This document shows, one piece after another, positions 12,001-24,000 of a stretch of 64,000 nt of DNA. This DNA comes from Helopsaltes ochotensis (Eukaryota > Chordata > Aves > Passeriformes > Locustellidae), in the NCBI GenBank assembly GCA_013400155.1, contig VXBM01000060.1:815924-879923 (forward strand), given 5' to 3'. Below the pieces are notes generated by a model. It ran no database searches, was not told the origin of the DNA, and saw nothing but the letters and a program-made list of their open reading frames with translations. The translations under genes were made by a program, and so were the position numbers. Position 1 is the stretch's first letter; every line of letters begins with the position of its first letter.

Positions 12001-15000
12001 GTTATTAATATTTCTATGGAGGACACTTACACTATGAAATATCTGTTAGGGATTCTTTTTCTGATTTGAGGATGAGTATTACCAGGAAAATACTAATCAT
12101 TACTAACACAATGGCTGTGTGTGATTACTTTACAAATTGGCTTTGGTATGTTTTAGCCTTGTTTTTCCCAAAACCCTCTCTCCTCACAAGGAGTACTTTT
12201 TCCAGTACATTATATACTCACTAATGAGGTTGATTTGGGGGGAAGCATGGGCTGTCCTGCTCCTTATTCAGTGGTAACCTCGGGCCTTTGGGGCACTGTG
12301 GTGTGTTTGTGCATCCAGACGTGTGCTACCGCATTATTTCTGAGTTTGTTGTTGGTTTTTTTTACGGTATGCGAGAGTGAGAGTCTTTTAACGTTCCCCA
12401 TGTTCCACAACAATCCGATAATCACCTCCCTTTTCCTTTCTTTGCCTCTTTTGCTGTTCCCAGTTTGAGCTGGTGTCCCTCAGGCGTACAGTACATTCCC
12501 ATGGGCCCTGACTTTTCTTGTAGAAGGTATGGTATGAACCAATGTGCAGCAGCACAGGAGCACTGCAAACACCCTGTTGTCAGCTTCTCGTGCACGTGTT
12601 TGTTTGCTTGGTCTGCTTTTTCAGCAGTTTCTCTTGGGAGTGGATCCTCAGAACGGGGCTGCAGGTGGAGGTGGTGGCTGCTTTCTGCTGGCCTCTGGCA
12701 ATTAAAGAAGCTGCACTGTTGGGTTGAGCTGCTCTGCTCTCTGATGACTTCAAGCCGTGTTTTTTTCCGCAGCAGTGATCGGAATGATAGTTGTGACAGC
12801 CAAAGAATCAAACCAAGATTGAATATGATTCAGCACTGCTCTATACTGGATCAGTCTCAGAAAGGATTTAAGTTCACACAGACTTGCTCTCTGTAAATTG
12901 GAAGACCTAGGCTTCTCTTCTCTTCATGTAAAATAAAACCTCTGAGAAAAACAATCTGATCACCAGCAAGATGAAAATTTCCCAGGCTCTTAAAGTTTGC
13001 ATGTTCTATAGAAAGTCCCAGCGCTGAGACTGATGGTCACATCTTTACCCAATATTGTTTGGAAGCCAGTCCCCCAGATTTTATGGCTTTATAGCTTCCC
13101 TCTGGCAGTTTTTGCTGGTTGTGGGTAGAGCTATTAAAACTGTTCATCTGGAGAGTAGATATTGAGAAGTAAACCTGCCCTTCCTGGTACAGTTTAATTA
13201 TGTTTGATGTGTATGTGCCAATCAGCAAACTACAGACCAGTATCACTGATAACAATTTTAAGACCTAACATTTGCAGGTTTTAGCTAGTTTTGTCACAGG
13301 TACATGATTTATTTTCTCTGCTGTGTAGCATAATTTTTGCCACTTTGGAATGTAAAAAAGAGATATTCTTCTGTCCTAAATAATCAGTAGAACAGGTGTT
13401 TTAGAATAAACTTTTAAATGCCTGCTATTGATACACATTGATGAGTCACAATCTTCCTAAAGGAGATTAAATTATAAATGCTTCAACCAGTCTTTTTATC
13501 TCATTAATTACCATGAAAAAAAGGTTTTTTAAATCTACTAAATCTTCTTATTCATGGTTTATTGCAGTTGTTGCTTTCATTGTGCATATTTATGAGTCTT
13601 TCAATGCTTCTAAGGGACTGCAGAACATTAATCACTGCTATGCAAGTCTACCTGAATTTAAAGCTCCTCTGATTGTTTAAATCATCTGTACAGCCTGTAG
13701 TATGTTTTCTTTTTCATGTGTTTGCATGTCAGCTTGTTCAGCACCGAGATGTCATGATTAGCCTCGGGTTGGGATATAAATCCAGGGTGGGGCTGGGACT
13801 TAGTGAGTGTCAAATCAACCATTAGCCATGGATTGTGTCCTGGGAAGGGACTCTGTAAAGCTTCACCCAGTGAACCCACATTTCAACAGGTTTGTTGATG
13901 CTTGGGCACAAGGAGCAAGAGGGTCAGAAGCACAATACTGGGGCAAGATTTATCAGATTAAACAGTCCCATGTGAGAGCGGCTGTGTTTTGTGTAGGTGA
14001 GAGGAGAGTGTATTGGTATTTTTCTGTAGAGGTCACTTGTCTATCAGCACCTGTCTCTGCAGAGTTTGGCTTAATAATTTATTTCTAACAGTTCTGAAAG
14101 CAAAAGTTTAGTATTTTATTTAGCTTTGAATTATTGCCCAGCTCTGCTGGGCAAGACCTAGCTCCCTCAGTAGATGATAAAATAAAATTGATTGGGTGAT
14201 GGAGACAACATTTATTGAATTTAAAAACAAAACCACAGCATGGGTAAAAAAGAAACCAGCTTCAGCAGAATAAATGACATTAGCACTGCTAAAACTGGAC
14301 AGTGTCAAGATTTAAAATAGATCCAGAGGATGTGGCTGCAGTGGTGAATGTTACAGCAGCTGATGTGGCTGCTGGTAGGGGTGTTGGTCCAGGACAGGCA
14401 GCACCATGCTAGGCAGGGTAGTTTATTTGGGTGGCTTTATTCCAAGGGAGAGCCTAATAAAAAGCTAGCAAAGAGAATATGTGGAAATGCCAAAATCTTT
14501 AGAAGGGGTGTTTCTGGATTTTCTTGTGCACCACTCAGAGTAAAAAAACCAGTAGGAAGGGCCAGGAGTTTCAATGGTTGTTCAAGCAATGAACAAACGT
14601 TTATGTCTCATTAGAAGCACAAAGATGTTGCTATTTGCTCTGAGGAAAAAGGAACATGCTGAGGAGTAACAGCTGCATTTGCCTGCACACATCAGTGCCT
14701 GCTGCGTGTTTTATGTTGGCAGGTGCTCTGTGCTGAAAGACAAGAGTCCCTGAGAGTCTGGCAGCATCTGACCTCTGTGCTTTCTCTTTAGTTACAGCCT
14801 AGAAGGCCTTGCTGGAGACTCTGGTGAGAACAAGAAGCCCTCTACAAACCTGGAGGCTTCTTCTCTGAGCTCCAAAGACCTCAGGAGGAGTCCACTTGCC
14901 AGCAATCAGTCCCTGGTCCTGCTCACTGAGGAGCTTGAGCAAGGAGAAATCAGAGACTACAACCACCAGGTAAAGCTGCCCAGCTAATGTTGGGTATCTG

Positions 15001-18000
15001 GGAAACGCTACATCAAATTTTGGAAGTTATTTTTCCAAGTGACAGTCTCACAAAGGCTTCCACCTTATATGTACATATACATAATATTAAAAATCTTCCA
15101 TCTTTAACATGGAGGAATCTCCAACTGTTCTAAATTTTCTGCTTAGTTCTTTTCAGCAACAGTTCTTGTGTCTTCTCTTGCTTAGACGAATGGCAATTTT
15201 GGAGAACTCACTGCTAAGCATCAGATTTTTTTTTTACCAAGTTGGACTACAGTCTAGTTCTGCTGAGGAGTTGGGAGTCACGACAGCAATTTCCGTGGCC
15301 ACCAGAGAGTTTTAACAATATCTGTTTTGTAATGCCTTGCAAGAAAATCAAGCACACATTATCCCTTTGTTGCATAATTAGTTGTTTGACACTTAAAAGA
15401 CAAAACAAAATGTTGCATTTCACCTGTGCACCGTTTTACTGTTTCAAAGTGAGAGTTCCAGTAGACATGAGCACTGAACTGGGACCTGAAGCTGGGATGG
15501 TTCTGTCATTCTTGACATACTCAGTGTGGTTCTGTGCTGTTCTGCAGGTGCATCAGACATCGCAGCCACAAGGATTTAACTTCTGTTCTTCTGCTGTTTC
15601 GTCTCCACTGACCAAATCCATGTCTCTAATGTCAATTAGCAAGCCAGTGCTCGACAGTGAGTAATCCAGTTTTCTCTTATCCACTCTGTCATCTGAATAA
15701 TTGAGTGTATCTTGCTACCTTCCCAAGGCAAAATGTGCTACTGCCTGCTCATGCTTCCTTTGTTACAGGAAGTACATGTTTCACTGCTGCATGGAGCTGT
15801 GGGTGCAAAGGCAGAGCTCATTCACTTCAGTTTTGTTCTTCCCAGTGTATCCCTGCTGTATTCTTTCTGTTGGGCTTCCTTTGTGTGGGTTGCTTTTTTA
15901 TTTCTAAATTAGACTACTGGTATGAAAATTATGATTTATTGAGTTTGTTAACTAAAAAAAGAATAGGATCTAATTTTGCATCCTTTCAGTTACTTCCTTT
16001 GATGTCAGGTAAATTCCCCTTGAGATCTTACTTCCCTGCATCTAGGGCTTTTTTAAGCTGACACGTGGAAACTTAGAATCCATGTTTTGATCTCTTTGAG
16101 GAAGTTTGTTGCTATTCATTTTGAGTTAAATATTTTGGAGCAGTTGGCTGTAATTTTTTGAATCTCATTCCTGAGGAAAATAATAAAAGATGATTCTATA
16201 AAATTTTCCAGTTTAGCTTAATTGAAGTGATAACAAGCACTTAATTTTGCAACTTGGCTGAATTGATTCTTTCAGCTGAAAAAGTAATTCAGAAGGCTGC
16301 AGCTGGATGTGCCTAGGATGTATTACACATGTTTTTATCTTTTTAATTGCCAGCCAGAAACCCTATTGACATTTTAGCTCATCTTATCACTTAGTGATGG
16401 TGTCAGATCTTTCCTCTTTATTAACGTAATTCTGCCTTGCAAAGCACAACAAGGTTGTGCTTTAAGAAGGGTGTTTAATTTGTGGAGGAGGCTTGCTGGA
16501 GGAAACTCACAGGGATTGTGCTTTGTAAGAGATGTTTTTAAATTCTTCACCATGATAATTCCATTATTAATTAGAACGTGGCCTAATGAATGTGTCCCTC
16601 AGCAGCAGTAACCAAAACAGGGCAGCTCTGTCCTGTGAAGAGACCAGATCCTGCCCTGTGCGATGGCACTGCCTCGTCCCTCCTTGGCCTGAAGGTCTTC
16701 ATTGTTGTTTTTTGAAGCAGCCGATGTTTTGGCATTGCACCCAGCCTCTGACCGAACACCAAAAAACTTGGCTGGCTCCCCAAAAGTGAGCTATTGGTGA
16801 CTGAGGGAGCCTGGGAGGCTGAGGCTGTTAAAATGTCCTGTGGTCTGGCCTTAAAAATGCCATGGAGGCTTAATTATCCCATCCTCTACTAGAGCCAGCC
16901 TGGCCACTCTGGTCCCTGGAGAAAGGAGGAAAAGAGAAAATGTAGTAACTTCTCCGGAGGGGATGTGGACAAAATAGCTGGGTTGGACTTCTGCTTTAGG
17001 CACTTGTCTGTGAGTTTGGGACGCTGAATGTAACCATTACTAACATTCCTCTGAGCTTTATTTTCTCAGTCATTAATTTGTGACATCTCAGAAAGAACCA
17101 CATTTTTATAGGAAGGTGTTTTTTGAAAATCAGAGGATTTGAGGGGTTGATGTGAGCATTCAAAAGGAATAATCACTTGTAAAATTTAGCTCATGGATTC
17201 TTTTCCCAATCCTGACACCTTCCTGACTACAAAAACTTCAGTAAATCACCCAGAAAAATTGTGGCTGCCCCATCCCTGGAAATGTTCAAGGCCAGGTTGG
17301 ATGAGGCTTGGAATAACCTGCTCTAGTGGAAGGTGCCCCTGCTCATGGCAGAGGACTGGAACTGAATGAGTTTTAAGGTCTCTTCCAACCCAGAACATTC
17401 TATTACTCTGGTTCGTTCTTCGCCTTTGAAAGAGGAGCAGTGTTGTTTGAATTGTGACCGTAGGACATGTGAAGCAGTTTAGTGCCTTTTGCAGGGAGAT
17501 CTTGGTGTATAAACTCCCTTGTGTCACCTGGGTTTGATATTCAGGACACTAAAGAGTTATGCAAGAATTACACGGAAGTGAATTTTAGGACAAATCCAGT
17601 TCTTTATTCCACTTGCATAACTTTGTGGTAGATATTTAAAGAAAAAAAAATGGCCCCTGATCCCTTCAAATGTGTTTGAATGCAAAGAAAGCAGCATGCT
17701 GTGCTCAAAAACTTTAAAAGCTAAATCCAGATTAATAACCATATGGAGGCATTTCTTTTATTTTTGCTGTTTATTGTCATATATGCTGAAGGAGGAGCGA
17801 TTTCCAAGACCGAGTTCGTAGCTCACACTCCATCTGATGTGTCAGATGTTCCAAGAGCTGCTGTGGCCATTCACAATGTTAATCCTTCAGCATTTTATAG
17901 AGGGAGGTCACAAGAGCTGTTGGCTGGAGTGCTTGGAAGAACGCTTTTAGCAAATAGCAAATTTCCAGTGTGGAGCACTGTTACAAAGCCAGGAATTGCT

Positions 18001-21000
18001 ATAAATAAAACCATTGAAATGGAAGTTGAAACTGTGCTGGTGAAGATGGTTCAGTTTACAGTAAAGTGTTATTGTTCATCTTGACTTTTAGTCTAAATAG
18101 ACAGTAGGCTACAGAAGAAAAAGTCATGTTGCCTAATTGTGTTCTTCAGGTCTGGAACACTAGAACAACTCTTTCCAAAGTCAGTCTAAACAAAACTTAA
18201 GGCATGGGTCTTCCGAAAAATTCTGATTAGCATGGATTTCATGGAGGGCAGGGAGATTTCCATCTTCCTTGAGAGACAGGTGGAAATTTAAGGCTTCGTT
18301 AATGCAATTGCTGAACTAGATATACAGATTTCTCATCCACTAACTATTTCTCAGGCTCCAGAGCTGCACATACGTGGTTGCTCACTGTTTCTGTTATGTG
18401 GTTAACACATACCAATCTGACTTTCAAGATGTTCTGTACTCAAAATGAATTTGCAAGAAGGTTGAATTTAAAACCTCAAGTTCTAGGTCAACAGCTGGCC
18501 TGCTTCTCAACAGCCAGGCTCTTCTCAACAGCTGGCCTCCTTCTCAAAGCAGGCTCAACAGCCAGCTTTGGGTTCTAGAGGTTCTATGTCAGATTCTAGA
18601 GGTTCTAGATCAGGTTCCAGGACAAGTTCTAGAGGTTCTAGCTCGTGTTCTAGAGCAACCAGGTGACTCCATTCTGGACTCCAGGTGCGATCCGGTCTGG
18701 GTTTTTGCTCCAACCAGGTGACTCCATTCCAGACTCTGGGGAAAATTTGGTCCAGGTTTTTGTTCCAATCAGGGGTGACTCCATTCCAAACTCCGGGGAA
18801 CCAGCCTTGAGTTTTCACTCCAATGGGGGAGTGGCTCCATTCCTGACTCCAGGACAATCTAGTCTGGCCCGGGTTTTCACTCCAACCGGGGGGGTGACTT
18901 CATTCCAAACTCCGGGGAAGATCCGGCCCGAGTTTTTGCTCCAACCGAGGGTGACTCTATTCCGAACTCCGGGCCGACTCTCGTCCAGGTTTTCTTTCCA
19001 ACCGGGGGTTGACGCCATTCCAAACTCCGGCGAAAATCCGGTCCGGGTTCTCGCTCCGACCAGCGCGCACCGTGCAGCCCCTGCTTTGAAAATTGCGAGT
19101 GTAAACAATCTTTCCTGTGTGAAAAACAGTTACAAGAACAGCCATTTAATAAATGCCTTTCAGTGGGTCCCTCTGAGGTTGTTCTGCTTACTTGGAAAAC
19201 CGTGCACGTTTTAGTCAAATTGCCTGTAGGCAATTGGCATTTGCGACTAATAGCTGGAGGAAGTGTTCAGGGGAGTTTGTTTTGCGTTACTGGCATAGCG
19301 TTGGCTATTCCTTGGACAGTGTTTTTATAGTCTGAATTCAGTTTTGATGTATGCTACCAGCCATGCAAAAAACCCTCATAGTATATGGCTGAACGGATGT
19401 GTTTTATTCAAAGAGAGAAATAATTGTTTTGTCTTTCTCTTGGAAGCTAAATACTGATCAAGTCTTTAGCCTGTTTTCCCTGTTCTGCAAGTGAATTGAC
19501 GTATCCGTGGAATGACTCAAAAGTGCCTGAATAGCAGTGCTGAAGATGTTTAATGGAGGTGTTTAAATAGGACCCTTAGGTCAGACCTGTGCCAGGGGCA
19601 GGGTTCCTCAGCCCTGTCCCAGTCACCGTTCCGGAGGACACAGGGATGCACCCTGTGAGCAGTGAGTGTCCAGCAATCGGCTCAGAGGTTTCCACCTGTG
19701 CTTGTGTGAAGAGAAGGTTTGGGAAATAGGGCCTTTGGGAATCCAGTTTCAGTGAAGAATGGCTAGCTGGCTCCTGATTCTCTTCTCAGAGGCCATGTGC
19801 TTACTGACAATTGTCGGACAGCTGCTGCTGTGCGAGGGCTGCTCTAAAAAATAGATGATGGGATGTTTGATGTCGCAGACTGATTGCTGGGTTTGGCACT
19901 ATGTTTGGTAGGCATCTTCCAGGCAAGGGCAGAAGAGGGCCTAGTGGGGCTTTTCTCATGTTTAGGCAGTTTCTTTAAAACAAGGACTCTCAAATTTTAG
20001 AAGAAGGCAGAAGAGATGCATATTTTTTCTGATTTTTTTTTGGAAGAAGAGAATAGAAGTTTAATTGTCTCCTTTTTAAAACTGGAAACTTTGAAGGGCA
20101 TAACATTATCAACACTGTTAATTTTTTTTTTTTTTAGACATAGAAGTGGCAAGAAGCTCCCCAGGTAGAGAAAGTCAACACTTAAGATAAATGGCCTTGC
20201 TAATATTTAGTACCTTTGCTGTATCATTCAACTGCAGAAAGCACCTTCAAACAGGTGTCTTGAGTTGTTCTAGTTTGAGTCCATGACAGTTCTTTCAGTC
20301 AGCTGATGCCCATTGTCCAGAGATCCATTTTATTGTTGGTATTCTGTTTGGAAAGATAACTGCCTATAATTCTTCACTAAGAGATCCTATAAAAAATGTC
20401 AGCAAAAATAGGGACAGACTCGATCCTCAAGCTGTGCGTGCAGTGAGACCTGCGCCCTCTGAAACCTGCACCCTCTGGAATTTGCACATTCTCAATTCTT
20501 TGTTTCTTGTGCCTTTCTGGAGCCAGCTGCTTTGCAGACATTTCCTTTGCTTTGCTTTTAGTTTGCTTTGGCTGCTCTCCTCTCCTTTTTATTATTAAAT
20601 GCATTTTCAAGCATGCTCTAATGTCTGCTGTTAACCCACTTCTCAGCCCAGGGCCGGACTCGACCATCGAGACGAATCTCCTTCTCCTTCAGCATCTCTC
20701 CACTCATTCCTAAGTCTAAAACTCTCTTTTCTATTGGCTCTTCTTCCAGTGATGAGGAGGAGGAGTTGGATAGTAAGTAATCATTTTCTGTGCATTGCAG
20801 CCATAATGGGTGGAAACACAGGGAGATCTGGTTTTCTGCTTCAGACACTGGAATTTCACCTTGCAAACACTGAACTACCCTTTCCATTGCATGATGTCTG
20901 ATAGCATTATCTTAGTCCTGTATCTGAATACTAACTAACAGCAGAATTAAAAGAAAGATATTATCCAAAGAGTCTTCTACATCAGTACCATCATGTCTTA

Positions 21001-24000
21001 TCTGGTTAGTTTTAGTCTGTATCCATGTGGCAGATATCATCACCTGCCACTTTGAGCAGCAAAATAATCGTTACCTTTTTACTAAAACCAAAATACTTGC
21101 CTTGAGCTTGTTGCAGGGCATGGAGTTAGCAGAAGAGGTACATCCTTGCCCTCCATAAGTGACAGTGAGTGCATTGCTCAGTGGAAGAGAAGTGGACAGA
21201 AGCCCTGATAATTATATTCTGAAAATCGTCACAGCAACTTCACAGTTCCCCCACTAAGCAAAAGGCACAAATTGCAATCAAAGACCTTAAATCCTCAAGG
21301 TGTTCATATCTAGGTCCTGATATTGTTATCAAAATAGTTCTGTGGGAAACAGGTGAGAGTTCTCGGGCAGCTTTTTTTCTCCTGCAGACTCCATGGCTAA
21401 AAGAAGCCCAACTAAGGCAGAAGATTGAATTAAAGTAATTTAGAGTCCTCTTGGTTTTTTTTTAATAGGCTTACCAAAGATTATTCAAAATGCTTCCTAT
21501 TTCTTAAGCATGTTTTATTAGACTGTTGAAATAAACCAGACACATTCTTGTGTCCTTACTGGGATGGGGGAAATTGCTTTCCAGTCCAATAGAATTTAGT
21601 TGCTTCCTGAATTTAAAACAATCTCCACACCATCCACATTGTCCACATCTAAATTCTCCTCCTTTCCGTTCCTGGAATTCACTGTGGGTTTGTCCCTTCC
21701 TTCGGGAAAGTCCTGTGCCCAGGTGTGATATAACCCACTTCCATATTTAAACTCCTTCCTCATTGCTCTGTCCTTTTCTTCTGCTTTTAACAAACCCCAC
21801 AGTTCATGGTCCCCACAAAGTGAACTGCAAAGACACGGCTGTGCATTCATATGGTGCCCCACAGTAAAAAATATCCTTAGGTAAACTTTTTGGTGGAGTT
21901 TGTTTGTTTGGTGAGTTTTGTTCTTTTAAGCATTTGAGTTCTTTTAGTATTATTTATTTTGGGTTTTTTTTGTTTTAAACATCCAATACCTGATATTCAT
22001 GTTAGGATATGACAATTTTGGAGGACATTTATAGTAGCCAGTATTCATCTTCTCTCCTTCAACAGTGCTTCTGTTAACGATGATCATTCAAGATAATGTC
22101 AGATATTATCTCAAACAATGATATTGTTTCGTTTATATGTTTGAGGATACAGTGGAGACTTTATAAAGGTTGATTTAGCCACAGCTCTTTGAGACTGCTT
22201 TGGCAATGGGCACCTTCCATGGAGTAATCCCAGACCAGTTTGTTTTTTCACATCTTTAGGGTTGATTTCTGGTAAGAGGATGGATGTGTGAACACTGAGA
22301 TTGCATGTGCATTTCCGTTACCACTCCTCAACCTTTCCATGGATGCTTTTTCTTCAGAAAATGGAGAATTAGTTGATGGTTGTTTGGTGTTATATTTAAT
22401 GGATGGATTTCAGATGGCTGGACAATTATTATGAAGCCGTTAGATTTGTTGACCCATGAAAGTTTTATTACTGACAGCATTAAGGCATTGAAAGCTGGTT
22501 TCAACATCCTAGTCCAGTCACTGCTTTCTGCATAATGGATCTTGATGAATTATTTCAAGTCCAGCTACCATATGAATTAATTTTTGGGAAGGGTGCTTAA
22601 AAGGTATTCAGATAAACAGCAAATTTCAGCTGCTAGCCCAGGTTCATTGGACATAGATGCAGTTCTGGCCTTTGAAACAAAAACTTTTTTTTTTTGGTGG
22701 ATTCTGAAGTCAGATTTCAGTTTTGTTCCTGGTCATGACAGGGAACAAAAACATTTTGAAAATAAGCTTTCCTTCCCCTGTTCTACTTTAGATAAAAACC
22801 AGAAGGTGCGAAGATGTGTCTTTTTCTATGCTTATCTTCTGGGATTTACAGTTTGCAGCAGTGTTAATCATGTGATGTTGTATTATAATCTAAAATATGA
22901 ATTCATAAACAGACCTTAATTCTTCACTGGATCCGTTTTGCCTGCCAGCACCAAGAATCCCCCATTTTTATGATGAAACAACTATTGAAGTAAAAGATAA
23001 ATGATACATAATTGTAGTTCTCACACAGTGTATTTTCTCAAGGTAGTGAAAAACAGTCACAAATATCAAATTATTGCAGCTCTTGGTTCAGTGTTTGTTC
23101 ACATTTCTGATGTTAGCTGCAAAGAAACAAAAAGGTTTGTGAAATACTTAAATCCAGTCAAACTGAGGAGCCTTCTAAAAAAAAAAAAGGAAAGACTAAG
23201 GAGGTCTAACCCAGATTGAAAGCAAAGTAGAACTCAAATGGGAACCAGAGTTACTGGAGCTTTAACCAAAGATTTGGGAGCCTGTAAATTACTTACGTGA
23301 TCTTAGTAAGCACTTAGGTAGTTTTATATTATAAGAATATAATACCACTATTGGAAATTGAATAGTAGACTTGATTTCATATGTTACAGTATTACTAACT
23401 TTGGTGTATTTGGGATAAATCATTAATGAGGTGAAAGATTTTGCGAGGGAAATATTAACACAGCTCTCCAAGCAGGGTTTAGGTAAGAGGGTATGCCTGT
23501 ATTTTAGTTTCTCAATATGAAGAAATGGTATTTCTGTCCCAGACTCTGTTGGCACTTGAATCAGCGGTTAGAAAATCTGCATTTAAAGCCTAGTATTGTA
23601 TGCACAGTTTTTCCTAATGCTCTTACTGCTTTCGGATAAAGGGCCAGCTTTGCCTCTAATGGCAAGTAGCTCTTTCGCATTCACCCTTAGCATTAAGAGA
23701 ATTCGGGCCAAAATACTGTTTTTCTTGCAGTATATATACAGAAGCTTAGTAAGGTGACAGTCATGCTGCTTCTTGAACTTCAAATAGGGCTACAAACCGT
23801 GCTTGTGTGAAGGTTTTTTTGGAGTCCTGGCAAGCCCAGTTATTTCAGAGAGAGGGCCCTCTGTCCTGGATCATTTCATCCTGATTTTTTAGTGTTCTTC
23901 GATGGTTCTGGTAAATGGTGTCAGCACCCAGATCTGCTCCAAATGCGTTGTGCAAGCAGGTTTCTTGTGTAAGGAGACTGGTGCCACTGGCAGGGCTTCA

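Noticed and set aside
12465..12772. Upstream part of the open frame that contains the cassette-exon candidate
   Set aside because: Only the portion after the acceptor at 12773 has splice signals. The upstream Cys/Trp-rich part is intronic.
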